Below, piece after piece: positions 1 through 7,600 of a stretch of DNA of 46,161 bases. This stretch comes from an uncultured Saprospiraceae bacterium (GTDB lineage Bacteria > Bacteroidota > Bacteroidia > Chitinophagales > Saprospiraceae), in assembly GCA_937929945.1 (NCBI GenBank), contig CALFUK010000146.1, positions 1 through 46,161 of the forward strand, given 5' to 3'. The translations under genes were made by a program, and so were the position numbers. The first letter of the stretch is position 1, and each line of letters opens with the position of its first letter. Below the pieces are notes generated by a model. The model saw only the letters and a program-made list of their open reading frames with translations, did not search any database and was not told the origin of the DNA.

Positions 1-1
1 G

Positions 2-475
2 ATCACAGCTGCCTTTCCGATTTTGCTTGGAGCGGTCTACTATAATCCTAAGGTCATGGGTAAGATCTGGCTATCCACGACTGATCTGACACCAGATGAT
101 GTGATGGGAGGGAATATGACCAAGACCTTATTGCTGTCATACCTTTTCGGCTTGTTCATGTCATACATCATATTCTTATTTGCGGTACACCAGAGTTCCA
201 TCTATCAGTTATTTCTGCATGAGAAGGACTTGCTGGAGTCGGGTACAGAGCTGAATACATATGTGAATTCTTTTATGGCAGAATATGGAGCTAAGCATCG
301 GACTTTTGGACATGGCGTCATCCATGGCATGGAGTTGTGCCTGATGATGGGCTTGGCCATGATTGGGATCAGTGCGCTGCACGAACAGAGATCGATGAAG
401 TATGTCTGGGTCCATGTCATCTTTTGGGTGATCTGTGGTGGATTGATGGGTGGGGTGCTGTGTGCATTTGTTTGA
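2..475 (+). CDS. DUF1761-like small membrane protein, 5' end cut by the window
   Basis: The open frame enters from the left edge, so the true start lies outside. The visible part (about 157 residues) opens with a hydrophobic segment followed by YYNPKVMGKIW. This resembles the first helix and the 'WYGPLFGKAW'-like loop of DUF1761 proteins. Further membrane segments lie around LLLSYLFGLFMSYIIFLFAV, after the central GHGVIHG, and at the C-terminus (IFWVICGGLMGGVL), giving four in all. The central loop with several His residues also fits the family. Function is unknown. A TTG at 23 could be read as a start but lies inside the first helix, so truncation is more likely. The family assignment comes from pattern only. 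Confidence 0.6.
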   Translation: MTAAFPILLGAVYYNPKVMGKIWLSTTDLTPDDVMGGNMTKTLLLSYLFGLFMSYIIFLFAVHQSSIYQLFLHEKDLLESGTELNTYVNSFMAEYGAKHRTFGHGVIHGMELCLMMGLAMIGISALHEQRSMKYVWVHVIFWVICGGLMGGVLCAFV

Positions 476-574
476 GGGCAGTCCGAATTACATTAGTCAT
501 ATGTTTAAATCCCAAGTCAACTTATGGTTTCGAGAGTACAACTTTTTTGAAGATCAGTTTGAAAAGTTAATCGG

Positions 575-850
575 TTAATTTGACTCCCCCATCTGCTTCA
601 ACATTTTCTTGACCCGATCCTCCACTGACTCGGACGTCAGCTTCTCCCGATTCAATCGATCTACAATTATTGGAAATGAATAGGGTGTGTATTTTGCAAG
701 TCGGGAAAGAATTGTCTTTTGAACCTGTATCTTCAGTGTTTTTATGAGTCTCGTTTATTCCGGTTTAAATGTCATTACAAGCTTATAAGTGTAGGAGATT
801 GTTGGAATTATACTCTTTGAACACATCGAATGATAGTTTTTTGTCTTACT
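575..850 (-). pseudogene. Decayed duplicate of the 3' end of the ligase-associated helicase gene
   Basis: On the minus strand this stretch matches the last ~90 codons of the helicase that ends at 1440. The final 39 codons are intact and read ...REKLTSESVEDRVKK..., ending QMGESN and a stop at 575-577. They differ from the functional copy by one amino acid (Met to Leu) and one extra Asn codon, while about 13 codons differ synonymously. Further upstream the match weakens. An in-frame TAA lies where the helicase has LEEARL, a few bases are missing near HLxTYK, and the trace fades near position 850. No start and no rest of the gene is present. It is therefore a tail fragment of a once-functional, diverged allele. 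Confidence 0.8.
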
Positions 851-977
851 TGGGAAACATAAAAATATGGATATACTTGAAGATCGGGTGCATATATCTT
901 GCTCTTTTGATGTCCCACGAAAGAGACGTAAGACTTGTATTAGCTCTTGATTTATCGTATATTCTAATGAAAACTAC

Positions 978-1439
978 GTGATGAGACAAATCTTTACCCT
1001 CCTGTTTATTTTAAGTTGTTTTACATTATCAGCGCAGCACGAATCAGAACTACGATTTGAAGCTGATTTGCTCAATGACTATGTCATACGGAATCATTTA
1101 AATGAAGAACTGAACAGCGCGATGAGTCATGAAGCTGAACCTGATATCCTGCTGTCATCTTACGCAGATCTCAATGATTATTTGATCAATAGAATTGATA
1201 GAGCCTTTCAACTATATATTTATATCGGGCATGAAAGTTCAGATTGTCAAGTCATTGGGCCGGATCGATTAGTTCAAACGAAATATGAAGATTTGTTGCC
1301 ACAAATTGAAAATGTGTTCAATCGGTCCAATAAAATCGTTAATTTCCCTAAAGACGAATCTGGCAGAAATATAAGTTTTCACATCATTCCTTATCTTGAC
1401 TTAAAGTATCCAGTGGTTTACGAGTTGCGGTATTATTAA
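978..1439 (+). CDS. Small secreted protein of unknown function
   Basis: The 153-residue protein starts with a clear signal peptide (MMRQIFTLLFILSCFTLSAQ; cleavage after SAQ is likely), so it is probably periplasmic or exported. The mature part is acidic and mixed alpha/beta, with no motif I recognise. A second ATG three bases in (981) is an equally good start. Its stop codon (1437-1439) directly abuts the stop codon of the convergent helicase. The gene lies exactly between the two copies of the helicase tail, which suggests it arrived together with that duplication. Function unknown. Confidence 0.65.
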   Translation: MMRQIFTLLFILSCFTLSAQHESELRFEADLLNDYVIRNHLNEELNSAMSHEAEPDILLSSYADLNDYLINRIDRAFQLYIYIGHESSDCQVIGPDRLVQTKYEDLLPQIENVFNRSNKIVNFPKDESGRNISFHIIPYLDLKYPVVYELRYY

Positions 1440-3926
1440 TTAACTCTCTCCCATCTGTTTCATCATTTTCTTCACTCGATCTTCCACTGACTCCGACGTC
1501 AGCTTTTCCCGATTCAGTCGGTCCACAATTATAGGGAATGAATAGGGTGTGTATTTCTCAGGGCGAGTTAAGATGATTTTTTGTGACTGAATGGTCTTCA
1601 GCGCTTCTCTGAGTCTCGCTTCTTCCAGCTGGAATGTCATGACCTCATCATAGGTCTGTAAGTAAAGCAAATTGTCAGGATCATATTCTCTGAATACGTC
1701 GAAGAGTAGGGAGGAAGATGACTGTAGATGTCTTTCCTTTTTAATTTTGCCGGGAAAACCTTGGAAGATTAAACCTGATATTTTGGCGATATCTCTGAAG
1801 CGTCTTCGAGCCATCTCGATGGAGTTCATACTGGCTTGAATATCCTTGAAGAGATCTTTCGTATCAAAGATGCTGGCGGTGATCAATGCCTCGACATCTA
1901 TTTCTTGATCTGATAATAATTCAAAGCCATAGTCATTCATGGCGATCGAAAAGCTGATGGGCATTTGATATGAGATACGCTTAGCCAGTAGCGCGCCCAT
2001 GCCTTCATGGACATACCTGCCCTCGAAAGGGTACATGCATAAATGATAGCCTTCTTTGGACTGAAAGTATTCGATTAAGAATTCGTCGTCTTTGGGCAAG
2101 TGAGACACTTCTCGTTGTCGCTCGAATAGGGGAGTGATGGCTTCCAGTTCCACTTCGTCTATGATGCCTTCGGCATAATTATACATCTTGCGTCGGAGCA
2201 TCTTAGCGAGCATAGAGGAGAGCGGCATCCGACCTCCCATCCAGCTGGGGATGCGGCTGGTCTTTTTCTTTGACTTCTTGACATATGCTGTCATCTCTTT
2301 GATTCTTACCAGCTCCAATGGCCGACCTGCAAACCAAAAAGCTTCGCCAGGATTGATCTGCGAGATGAACCACTCTTCTATGGTGCCGATCTTCTTGCCA
2401 CTCATGTACTTCAGTGACAGTGATGCATCACTTACGATGGTGCCTATGGAGAGCTTGTGTCTGCGAGCTACATTTTTATTAGAGGCTAAGTACCGGCCTT
2501 TATATTTAGCAATGCGCTGGTATTCGTCATAGGCTTCCAGGCTGTTGCCACCAGACACCAAAAAATCCAGGCACCAGAGCCACTCTTCTTCTGTGATGCT
2601 CTCGAAGCAATGAGTCGATTTGACCTCTGGAAAAATATGCTCCGCTTCAAAGCCTTCACTCACGGCCAGCGTCATGAGGTATTGGATGAGCACATCGAAA
2701 GATCTGATGTAAGGGATACGCGGCTCCTGCAGACCCTCTGCAATGGCGGTGCGCAGAGCAGCTCCTTCTACCAGCTCCAGGGAATGTGTAGGCACAAAGA
2801 ATATCTTGCTGATGGCGCCAGGACGGTGCCCGCTGCGGCCTGCCCGCTGCACGAATCGGGAGACGCCTTTGGGGCTGCCCACCTGCACGATGCTCTCTAC
2901 TGGCCTAAAGTCCACGCCCAGGTCCAGACTGGAGGTACAGACCACGGCCTTCAGCCGCTCATCATGCAGGGCATCCTCCACCCAGTCCCGTAGCTCTCGG
3001 CTGATCGATCCATGGTGCATGGCAATGATGCCCGCCAGATCGGGCTGCGCATCCAGAATCTTCTGGTACCAGATCTCGCACATGGCCCTGGTATTGGTAA
3101 AGATGAGGGTGGTGCTGCTCTTGTGGATGATGGGTAGTACTTTATCCAGCAGCTTAATGCCCAGGTGTCCTGCCCAAGGATACTTCTCTATTTCATCAGG
3201 GATGACTGACTCTACCGCGATGCGCTTATCCTTCTTGGATTTGATAATCTCATAGCCAGCGCTGGCCTGGCTGCCAAAAAGGACATCAGCAGCTTCCTCC
3301 AGATTAGCGATGGTGGCTGAGATGCCCCACACCCTGAGCTCAGGTGCGAGGCTCTTAAATCTGGACAGCGCCAGCTCCACCTGCACCCCGCGCTTACTCC
3401 CTACCAGCTCGTGCCACTCATCCACGACGACCGCTTTCAGGTGAGAGAAGAAGTCCAGGTAGCCTCGTGTCGCCATAATCACATGGATGCTCTCAGGCGT
3501 GATGATCAGTATCTCTGGTGGATGCTCCAGTTGTTTTTTACGCTGGGTAGGCTTCGTGTCGCCAGAGCGGATCTCTACACGCCAGTCCATGCCCAGCCCT
3601 TTGATGGCTCTATCTGTGGCCAGTTTGATTTCTTTGGTGAGTGCGCGGATGGGAGCGATCCAGATGGCCTGCAGCTTACCGTCAGTATCTTCGCCTGACC
3701 TGAGATTTTCTAAGAGGATGCCGACAATGAGTGAGAGCGTTTTGCCACTACCTGTAGGCGCATTCACCAGACCATAGGCGCCTTTTAAATAGGCCTGCCA
3801 CGCTTGAATTTGGAAGGGGAATGCCGTCCATTCATTTTCAGAAAACCATGTCTGTGCTTTCGCAATCAGTTGTTTGTCGGTCAATTGGTTTGCTTTCCTA
3901 CTCTTCAGATCTGTACTTTTCTGCAA
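1440..3926 (-). CDS. Ligase-associated DNA damage response DEXH-box helicase (Lhr-like)
   Basis: This 828-residue superfamily 2 helicase unwinds nucleic acid using ATP. Motif I is APTGSGKT (residues 56-63), motif II is DEWH (169-172), motif III is the SAT of GISATIAN, and motif VI is QRAGRSGHRPG. Length, the DEWHELVGSKRG block and the long C-terminal region (winged-helix and Lhr-type domains) match the helicase that accompanies bacterial ATP-dependent DNA ligases. The ligase and the MBL exonuclease lie upstream on the same strand. Its start overlaps the 3' end of the amidohydrolase gene by 29 bp, suggesting co-transcription. No upstream ATG gives a better start. A decayed copy of its tail lies at 575-850. 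Confidence 0.93.
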   Translation of the reverse strand: MQKSTDLKSRKANQLTDKQLIAKAQTWFSENEWTAFPFQIQAWQAYLKGAYGLVNAPTGSGKTLSLIVGILLENLRSGEDTDGKLQAIWIAPIRALTKEIKLATDRAIKGLGMDWRVEIRSGDTKPTQRKKQLEHPPEILIITPESIHVIMATRGYLDFFSHLKAVVVDEWHELVGSKRGVQVELALSRFKSLAPELRVWGISATIANLEEAADVLFGSQASAGYEIIKSKKDKRIAVESVIPDEIEKYPWAGHLGIKLLDKVLPIIHKSSTTLIFTNTRAMCEIWYQKILDAQPDLAGIIAMHHGSISRELRDWVEDALHDERLKAVVCTSSLDLGVDFRPVESIVQVGSPKGVSRFVQRAGRSGHRPGAISKIFFVPTHSLELVEGAALRTAIAEGLQEPRIPYIRSFDVLIQYLMTLAVSEGFEAEHIFPEVKSTHCFESITEEEWLWCLDFLVSGGNSLEAYDEYQRIAKYKGRYLASNKNVARRHKLSIGTIVSDASLSLKYMSGKKIGTIEEWFISQINPGEAFWFAGRPLELVRIKEMTAYVKKSKKKTSRIPSWMGGRMPLSSMLAKMLRRKMYNYAEGIIDEVELEAITPLFERQREVSHLPKDDEFLIEYFQSKEGYHLCMYPFEGRYVHEGMGALLAKRISYQMPISFSIAMNDYGFELLSDQEIDVEALITASIFDTKDLFKDIQASMNSIEMARRRFRDIAKISGLIFQGFPGKIKKERHLQSSSSLLFDVFREYDPDNLLYLQTYDEVMTFQLEEARLREALKTIQSQKIILTRPEKYTPYSFPIIVDRLNREKLTSESVEDRVKKMMKQMGES

Positions 3927-5298
3927 TGGTCTGTAATTTGCTGGCGATCTCGTCAGCAGTGATCATCTTACCATTAATGAATACGGCAGCGATTTGTTGC
4001 GCATGTCGGATATCTGTCAGCGGATTATCATTCAGTAAGACGAGATCTGCGTCACTACCGACAGAGATACTACCGCGATGATCAGCTGTACCAAAAAATG
4101 CTGCGACACTGCTCGTCCCTGATTTTAAAATATCAAAATTGGACATGCCTGCATCTGACATATCCTGCATCTCATGGTGGATGGAGAAGCCTGATACATT
4201 GAATACCTGTGGAGCATCGCTGCCTAAGAGTATGGTGACGTCTTGCTCATAAATTTCTTTTAGTATCTGGTCTCTAATGGCAGTGTATTTTTTCCAGCCA
4301 GCACCTGTGTATGTGCTGTCGGTGGTGATTCTGCTTTTACTTTGTACCCAGGAGTATCTCGTCTTAGGGGACATGTATTTCATCTCAGATTCGTTCGCTT
4401 GTACCGCCGGATCTGCAGGTGAAAACCATCTGGTGAAGAGGGTATGAGTCGGCACGACTGCCACACCAGCTGCTTTCATTTTTTGCACTACGGCTGTGAT
4501 CATGTCAGGATCCACCTCGTCTACTAGATGGTAGCCAAAGAAGCTGGTCTGAAGCGGATCCGTGGTGGAGCTCGGAGGGACCAGTGCTTCCATGAATCCG
4601 TCAAGATGATCCACCGTGCGGTAGCCTGCATCAATGGCTTTGTGTAAGCCTACTTCTACGGGCACGTGGCCTGCGAAATCCATGTCTACTTCCTTAGCAG
4701 TGGCCTCTAGAGCATCCCATGTGGCAGCAGTAATGCCTGGATGTATTTTTAAGAAGTCATATCCATCGGCTTTGTATTGTCTGACCTTAGCTTCAGCCTC
4801 CTCTGGTGTCGGTATAGTATTGCCATTCATGGATGGGCTGGAGGTGTAGACCCGAGGAGCTAAGAGCTGATCTTGATCGATCAGTTTTTTTAGTTCTAAG
4901 TGATAGGCTTGGCCCAGCATACCGCGGATGGTGGTGATGCCTTGGGATAGGTACAAGAACAATGTCTCACGGACGATATCATCGCTGCCATCTACTGGAG
5001 TGGGTATGTGAGCATGCATCTCTGAGAGTCCGGGTATGAGGTATTTGTCAGTGCCATCTATGAGCTCTGTATTTTTGCCTGCCTGATGCTTCCCGATGCG
5101 ATGTATCTTATTATGTCTGATGATGACATCCTGATTTCTGAGGATCTTCAGCTGACTCATAGGGATGACATTCACATTTTTGATCAGTATTTCAGGCGTG
5201 TTGTCAGTGGGCAGTTTCTGGCAAGCGGGCATGAAGAAACTAATGATGAAAAGTACAAGAATGTAGCTGACCTGACGGCTCTGCATGGTTGATGGCAT
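3898..5298 (-). CDS. Amidohydrolase family lipoprotein (imidazolonepropionase-like)
   Basis: The 466-residue protein begins with a lipoprotein signal ending FMPAC (Cys26), so it is likely anchored in an envelope membrane. The body is a metal-dependent amidohydrolase. A beta-sandwich segment is followed by the first metal motif HAHIP (His95, His97), later GHVP and VDHLDG with candidate metal His residues, and the late Asp in LLGSDAP. The C-terminal SVGSDADLVLL strand is typical of the family. Substrate is unknown; relatives act on cyclic amides or peptides such as prolidase-type substrates. It sits within the repair block and overlaps the helicase gene by 29 bp, although no functional link to repair is apparent. 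Confidence 0.88.
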   Translation of the reverse strand: MPSTMQSRQVSYILVLFIISFFMPACQKLPTDNTPEILIKNVNVIPMSQLKILRNQDVIIRHNKIHRIGKHQAGKNTELIDGTDKYLIPGLSEMHAHIPTPVDGSDDIVRETLFLYLSQGITTIRGMLGQAYHLELKKLIDQDQLLAPRVYTSSPSMNGNTIPTPEEAEAKVRQYKADGYDFLKIHPGITAATWDALEATAKEVDMDFAGHVPVEVGLHKAIDAGYRTVDHLDGFMEALVPPSSTTDPLQTSFFGYHLVDEVDPDMITAVVQKMKAAGVAVVPTHTLFTRWFSPADPAVQANESEMKYMSPKTRYSWVQSKSRITTDSTYTGAGWKKYTAIRDQILKEIYEQDVTILLGSDAPQVFNVSGFSIHHEMQDMSDAGMSNFDILKSGTSSVAAFFGTADHRGSISVGSDADLVLLNDNPLTDIRHAQQIAAVFINGKMITADEIASKLQTIAEKYRSEE

Positions 5299-5343
5299 TG
5301 ATTTGTATAAAAATAGTAAAAAGAACGAGAGGGTTATTTCGTC

Positions 5344-5365
5344 ATCCTGAACTCTGATTCAGGAT
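5344..5365. repeat. Short palindrome of the 'cgtcatcctgaa...ttcaggatct' type
   Basis: ATCCTGAA (5344-5351) and TTCAGGAT (5358-5365) form a perfect 8-bp stem with a 6-base loop, preceded by cgtc. Similar 'GTCAT-CTGAA-TTCAG' palindromes are scattered through intergenic DNA of many Bacteroidota. Only one copy is present here, so its repeat status is inferred. Confidence 0.4.
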
Positions 5366-5489
5366 CTGGCATAGCGGGCTTGCAATATATGTAGTTGAAA
5401 AAAAACGGGACTCTGCCATAAGCTTCTCTCGCAGCCAGATTTCGAAATAAATTCGGAAGGACTATAGTAAAAAACGTCTTAGTGTTTTG

Positions 5490-5543
5490 AAAATAAAAGG
5501 CAGCGATAAGATGGCTACTCTGAAAGTAACCATCTTATACTGC
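5490..5543 (-). terminator. Strong intrinsic terminator behind the 5545-5730 small ORF
   Basis: On the minus strand gcag/ctgc (5540-5543 with 5500-5503), a 9-bp stem ataagatgg/ccatcttat (5530-5538 with 5506-5514) and tact/agta pair in one long hairpin. The T-rich tail CTTTTATTTT follows. It begins two bases after the stop codon of the small minus-strand ORF. That placement argues that something short is transcribed and terminated here before the amidohydrolase gene. Confidence 0.6.
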
Positions 5544-5544
5544 G

Positions 5545-5730
5545 CTAAGTCAGTCGACCTAATGGCAAAATCTTGTCGGTTGTGGGATCTGCCTGCAACT
5601 CTATTATCATGCTCTCTTGCGAGAAACGGTTAGAAAAAAAATATCCGCAAGCGATGACTGGTGGGTTGAAGTACAAACCATCGACATGAGAACTTATATG
5701 ATAAAAGAATGTAAAAAATGCAGCTTGCAT
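5545..5730 (-). CDS. Possible small protein (61 residues), unrecognised
   Basis: The frame encodes a hydrophobic and aromatic N-terminal half (MQAAFFTFFYHISSHV, then GLYFNPPVIACGYFF) and a short polar tail ending LGRLT. The frame is open for 21 further codons upstream of the ATG. I do not recognise the protein. Two context points support it: a perfect 11-bp inverted repeat lies just upstream (5737-5776), and a strong terminator begins two bases after the stop codon. Against it, the coding signal is weak, there is no clear promoter, and the stretch could instead be a structured RNA read as an ORF. Confidence 0.3.
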   Translation of the reverse strand: MQAAFFTFFYHISSHVDGLYFNPPVIACGYFFSNRFSQESMIIELQADPTTDKILPLGRLT

Positions 5731-5736
5731 CTTGCA

Positions 5737-5776
5737 AGAAGTTGGTGCCCGTTGGGACGAGTACTCACCAACTTCT
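5737..5776. repeat. Perfect 11-bp inverted repeat
   Basis: AGAAGTTGGTG (5737-5747) is followed after 18 bases by its exact reverse complement CACCAACTTCT (5766-5776). The spacer contains AGTACT, itself a palindrome. It could be an operator or an RNA hairpin in the 5' region of the small minus-strand ORF. There is no T-run on either side, so it is not a terminator. Confidence 0.6.
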
Positions 5777-5841
5777 ATACAGTGATGACTTATTTAAATC
5801 GGTTTTTGAGATAGCCTCATATATATGACACTACCATCAAG

Positions 5842-5858
5842 ATGGTGCACCGCACCAT
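5842..5858. repeat. Tight GC-rich hairpin
   Basis: ATGGTGC and GCACCAT pair with a 3-base loop. An overlapping palindrome (accatc-aa-gatggt) sits directly to the left. It is one of at least five stem-loops in the ligase-amidohydrolase gap. No T-tract follows. Confidence 0.5.
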
Positions 5859-5929
5859 GCTGTAATGATACATTCAAATTTTTCTAAAAATCTATTATGC
5901 TGATAGTCTACTGGAGTTGGGGCAAAAGG

Positions 5930-5953
5930 ACTGGGATTATTTATAATTCCAGT
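5930..5953 (-). terminator. Possible terminator of the DNA ligase gene
   Basis: On the minus strand ACTGGAATTAT and ATAATCCCAGT pair (one G.T) across a 2-base loop, about 55 bases after the ligase stop codon, followed by CCTTTTG. The tail is short, so termination may be partial. If it works, the ligase and the amidohydrolase/helicase pair are separate transcripts. Confidence 0.4.
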
Positions 5954-6007
5954 TTGTTTATTAGGATGCTCAAATGTAAAACAAAGATTTACATATTGCA
6001 AAATAAA

Positions 6008-7600
6008 CTAATATGTTTTTAATAAACTTTTTAAATCGCCTATCGTATTGGCTTCAGAAGCGGGCTTATCCCTCCGCCAGTGCTTGATTCTGGGGAATCT
6101 GAGGGCGATTCCAGACTTATGTCTTTTTGACTCATTGATCCCTTCAAAAGCGATCTCAAAGACTAATTCTGGCTTCACGGCTCGTACGGGACCAAATTTA
6201 TCAGTCGTATTTTTCTTGACGAATTGGGTGACCTCCTTAAACTCTACATCCGTCAGCCCGGAGTAGGCCTTGGTGAAGGGCACTAATGCCTCACCATCCC
6301 AGACAGCGAAAGTGAAGTCTGTATATAGATTGGCTCTGCGTCCGTGGCCTCTCATGGCGTAGATCATTACCGCATCGATGGTCAGAGGATCCACTTTCCA
6401 TTTCCACCATTCACCTTTCTTCCTGCCTGTCTTATAGCTGGAGTCCTTCAGCTTCAGCATGAAGCCCTCCGCGTGTCTGGATCGGGAGGTCTCTCTGAGT
6501 GCGGCCAGCTCACTCCAGTCAGCACAGTTCACTTCGTCTGATACTTTTAGGATGTGATCATAGAGGGGCATATCATTGATCAGTGCATAGAGCAGTGCGC
6601 GCCGCTCTTGGTAAGTCTTAGCTCTGATATCCTCACCGTCATACTCCAGTAGGTCATAGGCCATGATGATCACGGGTACTTCAGCCATGAGTTTTTTACT
6701 GACGGTCTTTCTGCCGATCCGTTTTTGCAGTGCTTGGAAGTTCATGGGGATACCATCCTTGTAGGCTAGTATTTCTCCGTCGATCACAAAGTCTTTTGTT
6801 GGGGCCGCAGCCAGCTCTGCTAGTTCGGGATATTTATCTGTCACGAGTTCTTCTCCTCTGGACCACAGGAATAGATTGCCTTGCCGTTTGATCAGCTGCC
6901 CTCTGATACCGTCCCACTTCCATTCAGCCGCCCAGTCTGTGATGGCTCCGAGATCACTGGGGTTTTGTTCCAGCGCATAAGCCAAATAGAAAGGATAAGG
7001 CTTAGAGAGGTCATCCAGCGGATTCTCTGCCATGATGAGGTCTTCGAAGCTGACGCTGAGCGGATCCCAGTTGCCCATCAGTCTGTGGGCGATGGTATTT
7101 TCATCTTGGCCGTTGTATTTGGCCAGTGCCTTGGTGATCGATTTCTGTGATACCCCGACTCTGAAGCCGCCCGTGATCAGCTTATTGAAAAGAAATCTTT
7201 CTTCCGCATTCAGCACACTCCAGGCATAGAGGATCTGTTCTTTTTTTACTGCTTCGTCTTTATCCTTCAGATCCATGATGTAGCTGATCCATGCTGAGAG
7301 GTCTCTCTCATCCGTAGTATCAGCATCTGGGATGATCTTAGCGATGGTCTCTGCCAGATCACCTACGATGTGGTAGGTCTCCTCAAAGAGCCAGAGAGGG
7401 ATCTGTGCTAGATCAGCCGCCCAGGTTCGCAATAGAGTGGTATTCACGGTGCGCTTGGGTCGCTTGTGAGTGAATAGGGCTATGGCCCAGAGTTTGTCCT
7501 GGTCGGACGCTTCTGTGAAGAAGGTCACCAAGGCTTTAATCTTGGTCGTCGTCTTCGTCGTTTGATCGAGTGATATGAAGAGGGTCGAAAAGTCTTTCAC
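6008..7600 (-). CDS. ATP-dependent DNA ligase (ligase-associated repair set)
   Basis: This 530-residue enzyme seals DNA nicks with ATP. The adenylation motif is EWKWDGIRGQ with Lys228 as the nucleotide-accepting residue. Further nucleotidyltransferase motifs are LWSRGEE, FVIDGEI and the EGFMLK / KGEWWKWK block. The N-terminal ~200 residues form the alpha-helical DNA-binding domain (GGFRVGVSQK signature), and the C-terminal ~110 residues form the OB fold. Length and domain order match the bacterial ATP ligase that travels with an MBL exonuclease and an Lhr-like helicase. The start overlaps the stop of the exonuclease gene by 4 bp (ATGA), implying translational coupling. It probably acts in repair beside the essential NAD-dependent ligase. 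Confidence 0.95.
   Translation of the reverse strand: MKDFSTLFISLDQTTKTTTKIKALVTFFTEASDQDKLWAIALFTHKRPKRTVNTTLLRTWAADLAQIPLWLFEETYHIVGDLAETIAKIIPDADTTDERDLSAWISYIMDLKDKDEAVKKEQILYAWSVLNAEERFLFNKLITGGFRVGVSQKSITKALAKYNGQDENTIAHRLMGNWDPLSVSFEDLIMAENPLDDLSKPYPFYLAYALEQNPSDLGAITDWAAEWKWDGIRGQLIKRQGNLFLWSRGEELVTDKYPELAELAAAPTKDFVIDGEILAYKDGIPMNFQALQKRIGRKTVSKKLMAEVPVIIMAYDLLEYDGEDIRAKTYQERRALLYALINDMPLYDHILKVSDEVNCADWSELAALRETSRSRHAEGFMLKLKDSSYKTGRKKGEWWKWKVDPLTIDAVMIYAMRGHGRRANLYTDFTFAVWDGEALVPFTKAYSGLTDVEFKEVTQFVKKNTTDKFGPVRAVKPELVFEIAFEGINESKRHKSGIALRFPRIKHWRRDKPASEANTIGDLKSLLKTY

Noticed and set aside
769-981. Plus-strand 70-codon ORF before the small secreted gene
   Set aside because: It is mostly antisense to the decayed helicase tail and has no protein features.
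2610-3777. Several plus-strand ORFs of 95-170 codons inside the helicase gene
   Set aside because: They are antisense shadows of a long, well-supported gene with complete helicase motifs.
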